Shown in pieces: positions 1 through 8,794 of a stretch of DNA of 41,417 nucleotides. Within the stretch, counting starts at the first letter, position 1; every line of letters begins with the position of its first letter. The notes below the pieces were generated by a model that saw only the letters and a list, made by a program, of their open reading frames with translations, searched no databases and had not been told where the DNA came from. Source of the DNA: a virus; IMG/VR virus record IMGVR_UViG_3300028678_000007, positions 1-41,417 of that record, one strand, 5' to 3'. The position numbers were made by a program, and so were the translations under genes.

Positions 1-1659
1 TACCTGTTCCGCTGCATTGATATGGGAATCAAACTCTTCGTAGTCGAAATCATCCGGTGCGTGTTCATCGACCGCAGCTTTTGCCGCGTCAATGCCTTCT
101 TGCGTGGTCAGGTCGGCGTCCATTAATGATTTGAACAATTTGGATTTGGGCGCAACGCCGAAATCCTCGACGCGAGCGGCTTTTTTCTTGGCGTTGTTCT
201 CTTCGTCGACGGCTTTGGCTTGCTTAGTCTGCGCGGCTAAGTCGGGTGGTGTGGTCTCGGTATCACCCGACTGTGGCGTAGCGGGTGTAGCGGGCGTACT
301 GACACCGCCGGCAGCGCCGGGTATCAAAGCCCCGAAGAACCCTGAGGCGCCGGCCTCTTTAGCTTCTTGTCCTGCTTCCGGTCCGGTGATGGGCAGCCCT
401 GCTTGCGCCCGCTCTAATTCCGATTGTGTCGCGCCGACGCCGGCTTCCAAGGTACCTGACTTAACGGCATGTGTGCCTATACGGGTGAGGAGGTTCTTTT
501 TAACCTCTTGCTCAACACTATCCCTAAACACGGCTTTGGCTTTCTTGCCTAAGCCTAGTGTAAAGCGGTCGGTGACGGCATCCAAAAAACCTGCGGGAAT
601 CGAGGCGGCCAAAGCATCTCCAGAAGATAAATCCTCCGCTTTGGATTTCTCCAATGCTTGCCGATGCATCATATCGCCGAACTGCTGCACAATATAAGCC
701 CCTACTGTAACGGGGAGCGCCAATAATGGATTAACGGCGCCTGCGGCCAAGCCCATACCTAATGCCGGTGCCATGCCCGGTACAGACTCAGCGGTCTTCT
801 CCATAGCAAAGCCCGGTAACTCTTTAGCGGCTGCCAAAGCACCGTCTTTGGAATAGATATCCTGAATATTTTGAAACGTCTGCGACGCTCTACCCGATTG
901 TGGCTCTTGTGATTTGGACTTGATGCCCTCCATCTGTGCTTGTGCTTCGGGGCCATTGCCCAAGGCCGAGCTTATGCCTAACCCGATGCCCTGCGTTGAC
1001 TCTTTAAGCCCTTCCCAGCCCCGACTGAGCGCCGAACTAAAGCGTCCGGGTTGCTCGCCTTGCGGATTGTCTTGAATTTGCTGCAGCTCGTTAATGCGCT
1101 CAAACTTGGCTTTAAGCTCAGGCGTCAACGGTGCTTCCTCGACATCTGCCAAGTCCTCTAGCGTAGGTATGGCTTTTCGCGGTGGCGGTGCTTCGCCCGA
1201 CTGAATGCGCTTGAACTTGGCAATCAGCTCCGGCGTTAACGGCGCTTCTTCAACGTCGGCTAAATCGTCCAACGTAGGTAGTCCGGTTGGCTGGGCTTGG
1301 GGTTGCGCACCGGCTAGCTGCAAGAACTGCAGGCCTTTGCCGACATAGTTCCGGGTCTCTCTATAAGGCGGCACGCCGCCATGCTTTTGGACAGCACCGG
1401 GGCCGGCATTATAGGCCGCCAGTGTCAGTGCCGGGTCACCGCCATGGGTATCATAGAGTGCATCAAGGTATTCATGCCCTACCCGCTCGCGCTCAGCAAC
1501 CGAGTTATTACGAATGGGCGTGATACCGTAACCAGGCGACCGCGCCGTCGCGTCCATGACCTGCATCGGCCCACGTGCACCTTTACCTGACACGGCATTA
1601 GCCTTGCCTCGGGACTCCATCCACTCGACGGTTTTGTGAAGCTCTTTAGGCGCAGCCAT
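1..1659 (-). CDS. Internal virion (ejection) protein with lytic transglycosylase domain, partial
   Basis: The frame is open from an ATG at 1659 to the window edge, so 553 residues are visible and the C-terminus is missing. Residues about 8-95 form an SLT transglycosylase domain: E-S-R-G with the likely catalytic Glu15, G-P-M-Q-V-M at 30-35 and A-Y-N-A-G-P-G at 82-88. In phages such domains cut peptidoglycan while DNA is injected (compare T7 gp16). Two near copies of a segment containing L-A-D-V-E-E-A-P-L-T-P-E-L follow at about 126-190, and an Ala/Gly-rich hydrophobic stretch lies further on. It starts one base after the stop of the 926-residue gene. The enzyme domain is clear; the role in ejection is inferred from position and family. 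Confidence 0.85.
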   Translation of the reverse strand, partial: MAAPKELHKTVEWMESRGKANAVSGKGARGPMQVMDATARSPGYGITPIRNNSVAERERVGHEYLDALYDTHGGDPALTLAAYNAGPGAVQKHGGVPPYRETRNYVGKGLQFLQLAGAQPQAQPTGLPTLDDLADVEEAPLTPELIAKFKRIQSGEAPPPRKAIPTLEDLADVEEAPLTPELKAKFERINELQQIQDNPQGEQPGRFSSALSRGWEGLKESTQGIGLGISSALGNGPEAQAQMEGIKSKSQEPQSGRASQTFQNIQDIYSKDGALAAAKELPGFAMEKTAESVPGMAPALGMGLAAGAVNPLLALPVTVGAYIVQQFGDMMHRQALEKSKAEDLSSGDALAASIPAGFLDAVTDRFTLGLGKKAKAVFRDSVEQEVKKNLLTRIGTHAVKSGTLEAGVGATQSELERAQAGLPITGPEAGQEAKEAGASGFFGALIPGAAGGVSTPATPATPQSGDTETTPPDLAAQTKQAKAVDEENNAKKKAARVEDFGVAPKSKLFKSLMDADLTTQEGIDAAKAAVDEHAPDDFDYEEFDSHINAAEQV

Positions 1660-1660
1660 C

Positions 1661-4441
1661 TTAGGTTCCTTGGTTGAATTTCAAAAACGCCTTGACTTCG
1701 GGAGGGCTTAGTTTGGTGCCATGGAAATCATAACCTCCACCCCCGCTGGTGCTCCCCCCGCCTTGCTTCATCTGCTCCATCACGCCATTGAGCGCCTCTT
1801 CTGATTTACTCTTATACTCGGCGACGTCCTGCTTTTTAAGCACCATCTTTCTGTTGATTTGTTCTGTGCTTAATTTAGAAGTATCCTCACCCGCCAGTAC
1901 AATGGTAGGGTCATCACTTTGGAGTATGGCGTCGGCGTTCTTTATTTGTGCGTTATACTGCCCCATTAGATTATCGAGATTGGTGTTCTTGGCGCTGTTC
2001 GGACTATTCGTCATCTGCGCCGTTGTAAACTTGGTCATATTATCGGCGTAGTTACGGTTATTCTGATTGAACTGCTCCATCTCTGACTCAGCAAATTTAG
2101 CATCAGCAGCGGCTTTGAGCCTTTTATCAGACCTAAGTGTTTCTGCCGCTTTCTCACGTTCAGCAGCGGCTTTCTCGGTATCACCTTTATGCTCTAAATG
2201 GTCAGCCCAATCAATCTGGAACTGCGCCTCGGATAGGGTGCGGGACAATTTCTCCTGGTCATCTTTATCTTTCAAGAAGCCCGGCATGGTTTCGGTTAAT
2301 GCTTTAAGCCCTGCAGAGATGACCGGTCCTGGTGTCGAGCCCCAATGCGCGAAGAAGTCCGCCATGCGCAAGTTGAACTGGCGCTTGGACTCGTCGGCGG
2401 TATTGGCGCGTTGCCCCATGATTTCTTGACGACGTTGCAGTAACGCTTCCGGTGTCTCATACGGTGTGTCTTGCAGATTATTAAGTTTCGCTTGGTCTTC
2501 GGCAATCATCGGGTCAAACGGACTGCCGGCGGCTTGTGGAGCGGCCTGCGGGATACCTTGATTAAGTGGTGGTGCCTCTTGCCAATTACCTTCTCCTCCG
2601 CCTGCACCCGTGGGTGTCATGGAGCCTTGTAGCTGCGGGATACCTGCGGGTGCAGGCTCGGCTTGTAATGGCTGTGGTACATTTAACGTCGGCTGCTCTG
2701 TGGGTGCAGCTTGTACCGAGTCTATACCGCCCGAGAACGCACCTTTGATAGCTTCCCATGCACCGGCGACATCCATCTTGCCGACGACATCACGGACCGG
2801 CTTTTTCAAATTCTCCATAATAGAATCAGAGCCGCCGCTGTCCAGCACTTGCTTGGCCTGCACATCGCCGTTCTCGGCGCGGACGGCCAGATACTTGTCC
2901 ATATCAGATTTTTCAGAAGCGCCCTCAGCAATACCAACCAAAGCACCGGCTGCACCCAAGCCCTTGCCTAACGTAGAGGCGACTTTGCCCAAGCCTTTCT
3001 TAACGGCTTGACCGGAGATACTTTGGCCTTCTTCTGTCCAGGAGCTAGGGGGCTTAACGGCCTCTATCCCTGGCGTTGGCTTAGGTGCGGCTGCCGTCTC
3101 TTGTGCCAGTAGCTGCTCTCTTGCTTGGCCTGCGTTCATCGGTTGACGGGGCTGACCGGCACGGGCATTTTTAGCGGCATCTATGCGTGCCTGCTCACGT
3201 GCGGCACGGGCCGCCTCTATTTCAGGTTTGAGTTTAGTTAGCTGCTCTTTCATCGTGCCGCCCTGTGCAAACGCAACAATGCCGCCACCGGCCATGGTCT
3301 TTTCAGCCAATAGCTTTTTAGCCATCTGCCGCTCAATATCACTGGTGGTGGTCTGGATAATCTCTTGCAGTTGCTCGGGGTTCATCTGGTCTAAATCAGA
3401 CTCTATAGCGCCCCCGACGTTATAACCGACAATGCCGCCCTCTTTCTTATAGGCGTTGTACATGCTGCCCATGGCACCGATACCACCGAATAGTTGCGAC
3501 ATCATGTTAGGTTGGGCTTGATAATTCTGTTGTGTCGAGCCAGTCTGAGCAACGGGAAAGCCGTGTATCAGACCGGACAGCCAGTTCATCTGGTCCATCG
3601 GGTAGGCTTGCGCCTTGTTGTAATTATTGGTAGCCGCGTCGATGACCTTCTGTTGCTGGTCTTGCTGCATGCTGCCGAACTGCGCTTGGGTGTTCAGGAT
3701 ATCGCGCTGGGCGCCGAGCTGGCCCGCACCAAGTGTGCCCAAGCCCATCCCTGCCTGGATGCCGGCGTTCATGCCCTGGATGCCGAACTGATAGCCTTGC
3801 ATGCCTAAGTTGGCGCCGAACTGCTGCGCTTGCTGGGCATTCTGGAAGGCTTTCTCCGCGCCGGTGGACTGGATGCCGGTGATGGCCTGATTGCGATTGC
3901 GCTCGTTCTCCGCGCCCATGATGGCCTCACGACTACCCCCAAAGGCGCCATTGCGCGTTGCTGCGGCTTGCTGCTCTTGCCCGGTGATATCATATTGCCG
4001 GTTGGCTTGCCCGGTCTCGTAGTTCACGACATTGTTCATGTACGGTGACATGAAGCCTTTCAAGGCATTAGGGTCGGTCGCCATCTGGTTATATTGATTA
4101 CCGGCATTGGCCGCCTGCATGCCGATACCCAGAGCGCCTGCGCCCGAGCCACCGACCATCTGGCTGCCTTGCTGGAACTGGCCGGGGACTTGTAGATTGC
4201 CTGCGCCCTGGATGGCTTGGTTCTGCAGGCCTGACAGCGGTGCGACATAGTCGTTGGGATTCGTGCTGTACGGCTGGTAGGACTGTAGACCGGAAACATT
4301 ACCCTGCGCGTCACGCTGGTAGACTTGGCCTTGTGCACTCGACATCATCGTATTGAAATACGGCTGCATGAAGTCGGGGATTGAGTTTGTATTGATGGTT
4401 TGGGTGGTATTGGTGGGGGTCTTCGGCGCACTGGAGCCCAT
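1661..4441 (-). CDS. Large internal virion / ejection-like protein
   Basis: This 926-residue protein is rich in Gln, Ala, Gly and Asn. Its N-terminal 300 residues contain many N-Q, G-A-N and M-Q-G type low-complexity runs. Two G-G-I-V motifs followed by Gly-rich turns lie around residues 335-395, and an Ala/Lys/Glu-rich coiled-coil stretch lies around 715-830. No enzymatic motif is visible. It sits directly before the transglycosylase protein and after the Rha, endolysin and 439-residue genes, the place of the central ejection protein (T7 gp15-like) in short-tailed phages. That assignment rests on position and size. The ATG at 4441 follows a gap with three inverted repeats. Confidence 0.6.
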   Translation of the reverse strand: MGSSAPKTPTNTTQTINTNSIPDFMQPYFNTMMSSAQGQVYQRDAQGNVSGLQSYQPYSTNPNDYVAPLSGLQNQAIQGAGNLQVPGQFQQGSQMVGGSGAGALGIGMQAANAGNQYNQMATDPNALKGFMSPYMNNVVNYETGQANRQYDITGQEQQAAATRNGAFGGSREAIMGAENERNRNQAITGIQSTGAEKAFQNAQQAQQFGANLGMQGYQFGIQGMNAGIQAGMGLGTLGAGQLGAQRDILNTQAQFGSMQQDQQQKVIDAATNNYNKAQAYPMDQMNWLSGLIHGFPVAQTGSTQQNYQAQPNMMSQLFGGIGAMGSMYNAYKKEGGIVGYNVGGAIESDLDQMNPEQLQEIIQTTTSDIERQMAKKLLAEKTMAGGGIVAFAQGGTMKEQLTKLKPEIEAARAAREQARIDAAKNARAGQPRQPMNAGQAREQLLAQETAAAPKPTPGIEAVKPPSSWTEEGQSISGQAVKKGLGKVASTLGKGLGAAGALVGIAEGASEKSDMDKYLAVRAENGDVQAKQVLDSGGSDSIMENLKKPVRDVVGKMDVAGAWEAIKGAFSGGIDSVQAAPTEQPTLNVPQPLQAEPAPAGIPQLQGSMTPTGAGGGEGNWQEAPPLNQGIPQAAPQAAGSPFDPMIAEDQAKLNNLQDTPYETPEALLQRRQEIMGQRANTADESKRQFNLRMADFFAHWGSTPGPVISAGLKALTETMPGFLKDKDDQEKLSRTLSEAQFQIDWADHLEHKGDTEKAAAEREKAAETLRSDKRLKAAADAKFAESEMEQFNQNNRNYADNMTKFTTAQMTNSPNSAKNTNLDNLMGQYNAQIKNADAILQSDDPTIVLAGEDTSKLSTEQINRKMVLKKQDVAEYKSKSEEALNGVMEQMKQGGGSTSGGGGYDFHGTKLSPPEVKAFLKFNQGT

Positions 4442-4503
4442 GAGATTTGTCCTGATACAAAGTTATGTGCACGCCAAGGCGGCGTGAGTGGGTCTACATT
4501 TGT

Positions 4504-4571
4504 ATCAGCAGTGCTGATTTTGATAGCAAGGGCGGAACCCCGCCCTTGCTTAATGCTACCTAGGTAGCATT
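4504..4571. repeat. Three consecutive inverted repeats in the gap between genes
   Basis: The 142-bp gap 4442-4583 contains a 7+1+7 palindrome (ATCAGCA-G-TGCTGAT, 4504-4518), a 10-bp perfect stem (AGCAAGGGCG / CGCCCTTGCT, 4525-4550, 6-base loop) and a perfect 20-bp palindrome AATGCTACCTAGGTAGCATT (4552-4571). No strong U-run follows any of them on either strand, so they are weak candidates for classical terminators. They could be RNA processing or stabilising hairpins between the Rha gene and the ejection genes. Confidence 0.6.
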
Positions 4572-4583
4572 TAAAACATTTTA

Positions 4584-5216
4584 CTACTTAACTAACTTAA
4601 GCGCGCTCTTGGCAGAATTGTCCTCTATTCGCTTTGGTTGGTATTTATCATAGAGTATTGTTTTTACTTTGGCATTATCTTCAAGCACTTCATATAGCTT
4701 GAGGTAATCATCCAGTACCCTTCCGCGTACCTCTATCATATCGTCAGACATCTCGTCTTTCTTAAGCATCTTAGGGAAACCGAACAGATTACTCACAGCC
4801 TTGTTTACTACCGTATTAGCTTTGATGTAACTTAGCTCCTCTTTACTCAAATCATCTGGCAAAAGACGACTCAATGCTTCCATAGCTTCGAGTTGATGCT
4901 TCTTCGTCCCCGTGCGTAACTGGACTATCCTTAGTTGGTCTTCGAGATACTGCCACCTATCTACCAGCCGCGCCGTAAATGCGGGGGACATTTGTGCAAC
5001 GAGTATATACGTATCACGCTTTGGGATTCGGTACGCTTTGACCATAACCCCTTGATTGTTCTTAGTTTCCTCCAATGGAGGAAGCCCAATTATACTGCTT
5101 TGGACAAGCCTATATACGGACCGTTTTACATTATCATGTCGACAGCCCAATAACTCTGCAATTTCCAGAGATGTCATCGAATCTATTTTTAATAGTGACA
5201 GCATTACATTACTCAT
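4584..5216 (-). CDS. Rha-family phage regulatory protein (copy 1)
   Basis: This 210-residue protein opens with a short winged-helix-like region in which S-L-E-I-A-E-L-L-G-C-R-H-D-N-V (residues 16-30) matches the Rha (pRha) regulatory family. The C-terminal half is almost identical to that of the second copy at 9098-9736. The DNA is identical for 164 bp (4792-4955 against 9309-9472), while the N-terminal halves have diverged. A start ATG at 5216 follows TAGGAAAC, and the leader is conserved with copy 2. Rha proteins are known as phage or prophage regulators; the target here is unknown. It stands between virion genes, an odd site for a regulator, and looks like an inserted cassette. Confidence 0.7.
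   Translation of the reverse strand: MSNVMLSLLKIDSMTSLEIAELLGCRHDNVKRSVYRLVQSSIIGLPPLEETKNNQGVMVKAYRIPKRDTYILVAQMSPAFTARLVDRWQYLEDQLRIVQLRTGTKKHQLEAMEALSRLLPDDLSKEELSYIKANTVVNKAVSNLFGFPKMLKKDEMSDDMIEVRGRVLDDYLKLYEVLEDNAKVKTILYDKYQPKRIEDNSAKSALKLVK
4792..4955. repeat. 164-bp perfect direct repeat, copy 1 (partner 9309-9472)
   Basis: Every base matches the partner segment read by eye, starting at CTCACAGCC and ending at TGCCA. Identity drops to scattered mismatches towards the gene's 3' end and collapses abruptly on the 5' side. This pattern fits recent gene conversion or recombination between the two Rha genes. Confidence 0.9.
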
Positions 5217-5306
5217 CTTAGTTTCCTATTTTTCATTTAAGGGGTGCCCTTCTCCGCACACCGGGCCAGTGTTGAAAAACCTGAATTATAAGGCTGCGAA
5301 AACTTA
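5217..5306 (-). promoter_or_regulatory. Structured leader of Rha copy 1
   Basis: Read on the minus strand, this 90-base leader shares ordered blocks with the leader of the second Rha gene: TTCAGGT, CA-CACT, a GCCC/GGGC hairpin enclosing GGTGTGC, then CACC, CCTTAA and ATAGGAAACTAA just before the ATG. In copy 2 the stem is GCCGTC/GACGGC with the same GGTGTRC loop start, so the stem sequence changes while pairing is kept. It may be a regulatory RNA element or part of the mobile cassette. Confidence 0.45.
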
Positions 5307-5729
5307 TTATATCTCAATCTCGAAAACGTCTGCCACCTTCTTATACCCGAAATCATTCGTCAATAACTTCTTACTCCAGCCAAACCGGGCTTGGGCTTCG
5401 ATGCCGTCGTACTGCATCCCCTTAGCATAGAACCGTAATAGATTGAGTAACGGTACACCCCACGGCTCCATGGGCTCAACGCCACCAACAAAGGCAACAT
5501 TGAGTAGTATCTTGCGCGGGTAAATCACCGGATTAACCACCGCCGCGCCGAGTATGGCGCCTTCTTCATAAACCACAAACAAGTGGTACTCGTACTGCGT
5601 CAGTAAATCATGGATGTCTTCTACTGCGTACCGACCCAAAGATTTGTCTGCCGCTTTACTAAGGTGTGGCTCAACTTGCTCCCAGAATAGCGGCAGCATA
5701 GCCAACGGGACTAGGGAGGCTTCAGGCAT
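5307..5729 (-). CDS. GNAT-fold acetyltransferase-like protein
   Basis: This 140-residue protein has the size and order of a small GNAT fold. A helical N-terminus leads into beta strands (H-L-F-V-V-Y-E-E-G-A-I-L-G-A-A-V-V-N, about 49-66), a helix after a Pro-rich turn (P-W-G-V-P-L-L-N-L-L-R-F) and a final strand pair ending G-Y-K-K-V-A-D-V-F-E-I-E-I. The usual acetyl-CoA-binding loop (R/Q-x-x-G-x-G/A) is not obvious, so activity is uncertain. Several short-tailed phages carry a similar small GNAT-like protein (the T7 gp13 type) beside ejection proteins. It overlaps the endolysin gene by 8 bp and is probably translationally coupled to it. Confidence 0.5.
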   Translation of the reverse strand: MPEASLVPLAMLPLFWEQVEPHLSKAADKSLGRYAVEDIHDLLTQYEYHLFVVYEEGAILGAAVVNPVIYPRKILLNVAFVGGVEPMEPWGVPLLNLLRFYAKGMQYDGIEAQARFGWSKKLLTNDFGYKKVADVFEIEI

Positions 5730-6138
5730 TATAGTGCTTGCCGGCTCTAAAGTCCGCTAGCGTCATACCTTGGGTTCGCTGAAAATGACAATATTCGCGG
5801 AACTTTGGCCAATCGCCTGCCCATTCCAAGCCTAATGATTTGCCAATATCACCGCAGCGTCGGAATAGAGCAATACTGTTCCACTGCGCTTTGCCATTGA
5901 CGATAGGGACGATATCGAATGCAACCCCAAAGTTGTGGAACGAATAGCCACCGCGTGCGTTGGTTACAATGGCGCCGGGCTTAGTACGCCCTTGTGCATA
6001 CAGTGCGTCTTGCTCCTGTATCGAGCGATATGTGCTGGTGATGAGAATCTCAATGCCTTGTTCTTTACACTTTGCTACAAACTTACGACACAAGCTAGCC
6101 ACTTCGGGGTGTAAATCATTGATGTCCCGGCTGCTCAT
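5722..6138 (-). CDS. Endolysin, M15-family L,D-/D,D-peptidase (VanY/L-Ala-D-Glu type)
   Basis: This 138-residue protein carries the zinc-peptidase signature S66-x-H68-x-x-G-x-A-x-D75 and the second metal histidine H118 in E-Y-C-H-F, with T-Y-R38-S upstream. These are the hallmark residues of Peptidase_M15_4 endolysins that cut the peptide stem of peptidoglycan. There is no signal peptide or membrane segment, so release would need a holin. None is adjacent; small membrane proteins elsewhere in the window are candidates. It starts at an ATG at 6138 and overlaps the GNAT-like gene by 8 bp. Function is well supported by motifs. Confidence 0.88.
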   Translation of the reverse strand: MSSRDINDLHPEVASLCRKFVAKCKEQGIEILITSTYRSIQEQDALYAQGRTKPGAIVTNARGGYSFHNFGVAFDIVPIVNGKAQWNSIALFRRCGDIGKSLGLEWAGDWPKFREYCHFQRTQGMTLADFRAGKHYNA

Positions 6139-6181
6139 GCTGGCAATGCCCGGTATGCTTTACATTTATGTTGCTTATACT

Positions 6182-6967
6182 TTACCATTTATTAGCCTTT
6201 CTAAAATTTAATAGGGCGGGGATAACCTGTAAATTCATAGGCACGTGGAGCCCCGATACTTTCCTACCTTGTAGTGGGATGATGTGGTCTACATTCCATT
6301 GTATCCCAGTTAGGCGGGTTCGTAATTCTGAAAGTATGTATATCTCTTCCATTAACCATATATCAGTGGGGGATAGCCAAGAAGGGGTACGATGCATCTT
6401 CGCAATTTTCCGTTTCATACCTATCGCTTGAACTTTACCGGGGTTATTCTTCGTCCACCTTGTCTTACAAAACCTAGTGTTAGGATGGTCGGGATTTTCT
6501 TGCCTCCACTTAACCGAACGAGCTATAGCTTTTTCTAACCGAACTTTGCGCTGCTCTGAGGTTTCTACTGTTCGCGCCAACCTAGCTCTTTCTGCTATTA
6601 GGGGTAGTTTATGTGCATTCTCTCGTACCTTGCGTGCGTTATAGGCTTCCCTATTAGCCGCAACCCGCGCATTTTCCTTTAATCGAGCACACTCCACACA
6701 GCCCCCACTAGCAGAATACCGCAAACTATGTCCTCTATTACAAGGTACATCAGGGATATAATAAAGCCCCTCTCCTTGATACGCTTCTTTGACCCTCGCC
6801 GCACGGTCTTTATCATGTTTTGATTTACATCCAACACAATATCCTGTTGCTGCATACCTAAGGTTATGCCCCCTTAAGCACGGTCTGCCCGGAATATAGT
6901 GGCTTTCCCCCTTCTCTTTAGCCGCTTGCCTGTTAAGTGTAGAGATTTTCTTTGCGCTTAATTTCAT
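6182..6967 (-). CDS. HNH endonuclease with two N-terminal zinc-ribbon repeats
   Basis: This 261-residue protein begins with two copies of a C-x-R-G-H-x-L-R-Y-x4-G-x-C-V-x-C module (about residues 28-50 and 74-96), likely zinc-binding and DNA-contacting. A basic helical linker follows. The C-terminal HNH nuclease has V-D227-H228-I-I-P-L and M-N245-L-Q-V-I-P. The last 55 residues closely match the HNH protein at 35429-36109. Free-standing HNH genes of this type are usual homing elements in phages. It splits the ejection protein gene from the endolysin gene and has a structured leader. No intron is evident around it. Confidence 0.85.
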   Translation of the reverse strand: MKLSAKKISTLNRQAAKEKGESHYIPGRPCLRGHNLRYAATGYCVGCKSKHDKDRAARVKEAYQGEGLYYIPDVPCNRGHSLRYSASGGCVECARLKENARVAANREAYNARKVRENAHKLPLIAERARLARTVETSEQRKVRLEKAIARSVKWRQENPDHPNTRFCKTRWTKNNPGKVQAIGMKRKIAKMHRTPSWLSPTDIWLMEEIYILSELRTRLTGIQWNVDHIIPLQGRKVSGLHVPMNLQVIPALLNFRKANKW

Positions 6968-7059
6968 TTTAATGCCTCATTAAAATATGCCTGGATTAAA
7001 TGTGGCGAGCGTCAGGCTAACGCTGTTCGACCGCTAAGTCTAGCCACACACGAATTATA
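6968..7059 (-). promoter_or_regulatory. Structured leader of the HNH gene
   Basis: On the minus strand the 92-base leader offers three stems: outer TGTGGC/GCCACA, GGCTA/TAGCC and AGCGT/ACGCT. The TAGCC arm lies inside the AGCGT/ACGCT loop, so the last two together could form a pseudoknot, while GGC of GGCTA competes with the outer stem. The start codon follows a GAGGCATTAAA spacer. Whether this is a riboregulator or an insertion-site remnant cannot be told from the sequence. Confidence 0.35.
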
Positions 7060-8379
7060 CTACACAGGGAGCGCCTTGTATGCCTTAATGTCTCTGGCGA
7101 TATTGCCGCGACCTATTGATTTTTTACGGCTGCGTTGGATATCATTCACCATCTTGTCAAGGCGTTTAGCCCCGGCATCACTGGACCCATTCCCAAGAGC
7201 TGAGACCGCATTTGCCGGTATGATAAACTCACCACTTGCAATAGCCGCCGGACGACGCCCATCAATAATGGCTTCTATACCGTCTGAGACCCCGTCCCCC
7301 TCACCGGACACCATGCGTCCGCGCGCGTAGCCATCGCCATGCCCCTCAACCATGCGTCCGCGTGCATAACCGGCTATGCCTTGTTGCTGTGGGGGTGCCT
7401 GTGGCAACGGCTGCGCTTGCAACGGCGCCATAGCTTGTGCCTGAGGCGGGGGTGCTTGCTGAGTCTGTGCCTGCTGCGCTTGTTGTAAACCCGCCGCATA
7501 GAATTTATTGACCGGCCCGCCTTCGGCATAGCCTAGCTTGGGCTTATAGGCCGTGGGTCGTGACGGCTGGTAGTTGGGGGATATGCCCCACGCTGACGTT
7601 GGTTGCTGCGGTTGGGGGGTAGTATCATACCCTCCCCCATTATTTTGGGTAAGGGCATTAATACCTTGTCCGACGAAGCCAATCGCCTGCAACGGGTTCT
7701 CGCCAGCCCAGTTCATAACTTTATCAGGCATGCCTTTTAGACCGGTAGTAAAGTGGGATAAGCCTTTTTCAAATGAGGACATGCCGGCTTCTTTAGCGGC
7801 TTGCTCTGAGGCTACCCGCGCCATTTGCTCTTGGGCTATACCCGTGGCTGAGGTTGCATCGGGCACCAACCCGGATCCGCCTGCGACACCTTCAAGCCCT
7901 ATCTTACCTATGCCCTCAGTAGCGCCACGCGATAAGGCTTGCTGGCCCATCTGCGTCGTACCTTGTGTGAATCCTGGGAGTGTTGCAGAACCCGGCGCCT
8001 GCACCGCGCCAGCAATACCCATTTGATTTCCGCCTTGTGCGACGGCTTGTTGTGCTGCTGTAGAAAGTTCCGGTGTAATAGCACTACTGGCTGTTGTGCC
8101 TGCAGCGCCACCTGCCCCGCCTGTCCCTGCGCCTGCTGCAGCCCCTCCGGCAGCACCAATGCCACTGGCTACGCCGCCGGTTAAAGCACCGCCACCAGCG
8201 CCTATTAGCGCACCTTTTAAAACATTACCCCCGGATAACGCCGAGCTGGCACCCCCAATAACGGCACCTGTTCCTGCGCCAATTAATGCCCCGGTCGCAA
8301 TGGTCATCGCCGTCGCGCCGGTGACAAACACATAGCAGCCACGGGCTTCTAAATCAGGGGAGTTGCTTCGGAATTTCAT
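7060..8379 (-). CDS. Glycine-zipper internal virion protein (ejection candidate)
   Basis: The chosen ATG at 8379 (439 residues) has GGAG 8 bases upstream; ATGs further out lack a ribosome site. Near the N-terminus a long Ala/Gly membrane-like zipper (A-L-I-G-A-G-T-G-A-V-I-G-G and repeats, about residues 30-95) suggests insertion into the host membrane. A Gln/Pro-rich linker follows at about 290-330, then two G-Y-A-R-G-R-M-V copies and a C-terminal region I-D-G-R-R-P-A-A-I-A-S-G-E-F-I-I-P-A. Such proteins sit before the large ejection proteins in short-tailed phages. It overlaps the cupin-like gene by 26 bp. Confidence 0.6.
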   Translation of the reverse strand: MKFRSNSPDLEARGCYVFVTGATAMTIATGALIGAGTGAVIGGASSALSGGNVLKGALIGAGGGALTGGVASGIGAAGGAAAGAGTGGAGGAAGTTASSAITPELSTAAQQAVAQGGNQMGIAGAVQAPGSATLPGFTQGTTQMGQQALSRGATEGIGKIGLEGVAGGSGLVPDATSATGIAQEQMARVASEQAAKEAGMSSFEKGLSHFTTGLKGMPDKVMNWAGENPLQAIGFVGQGINALTQNNGGGYDTTPQPQQPTSAWGISPNYQPSRPTAYKPKLGYAEGGPVNKFYAAGLQQAQQAQTQQAPPPQAQAMAPLQAQPLPQAPPQQQGIAGYARGRMVEGHGDGYARGRMVSGEGDGVSDGIEAIIDGRRPAAIASGEFIIPANAVSALGNGSSDAGAKRLDKMVNDIQRSRKKSIGRGNIARDIKAYKALPV

Positions 8380-8794
8380 GGTCTTGCTCCAACAAAAAGA
8401 TTTCATACTCATCAAACGTGTCGCATGTAAGAACAGCTTCCATCTCGGCAGGGTCGGTGATATCGGTACTTAGTATATTCGCAAACACGCAGTCTGTCTC
8501 GGCATAGCCCAGCCTTTTTGCGCCTGCTTTGCCCATCCCCACCCAGGGTGCGGTAATGATAAAAGCATGCTCGTCATCCGCCAGTCGTAGTGTACCTTCC
8601 AACAAGACGGCAATATGCGCATGCTTGTGTATTTTCCCTGTAAGCGACGTGCCCGCTTTTAAGCGCATCACCCGAAAACACACGCCAGGAAGGTAGTAAT
8701 GCTCCAGTGGACAGTCCACTTGCGGCAGCGTTCTGATAAGCGCGCAAAGCCGCAGTATCTCCGGCATGTTGCCGATTTCAGCTAAGTGGCTCAT
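8354..8794 (-). CDS. Cupin-fold phage protein
   Basis: This 146-residue protein contains a cupin-like core: G-x(n)-K-H-A-H-I-A-V-L-L-E-G-T-L-R-L at about 53-72, then a second strand set with A-P-W-V-G-M-G-K-A-G-A-K-R-L-G-Y. The histidines resemble cupin motif 1, but its usual Glu is missing from the expected place, so a structural rather than catalytic role is possible. ATGA overlap with the 75-residue gene and 26-bp overlap with the ejection gene place it in the virion operon. Function unknown. Confidence 0.5.
   Translation of the reverse strand: MSHLAEIGNMPEILRLCALIRTLPQVDCPLEHYYLPGVCFRVMRLKAGTSLTGKIHKHAHIAVLLEGTLRLADDEHAFIITAPWVGMGKAGAKRLGYAETDCVFANILSTDITDPAEMEAVLTCDTFDEYEIFLLEQDHEIPKQLP

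Noticed and set aside
92-697. Open frame of 201 codons on the plus strand
   Set aside because: It is antisense to the transglycosylase ejection gene, has Ala/Ser/Val-rich composition typical of a shadow frame, and no ribosome site or family pattern.
4525-4550. Intrinsic terminator
   Set aside because: The 10-bp stem is strong, but neither strand has a U-run after it, so it is listed only as an inverted repeat.
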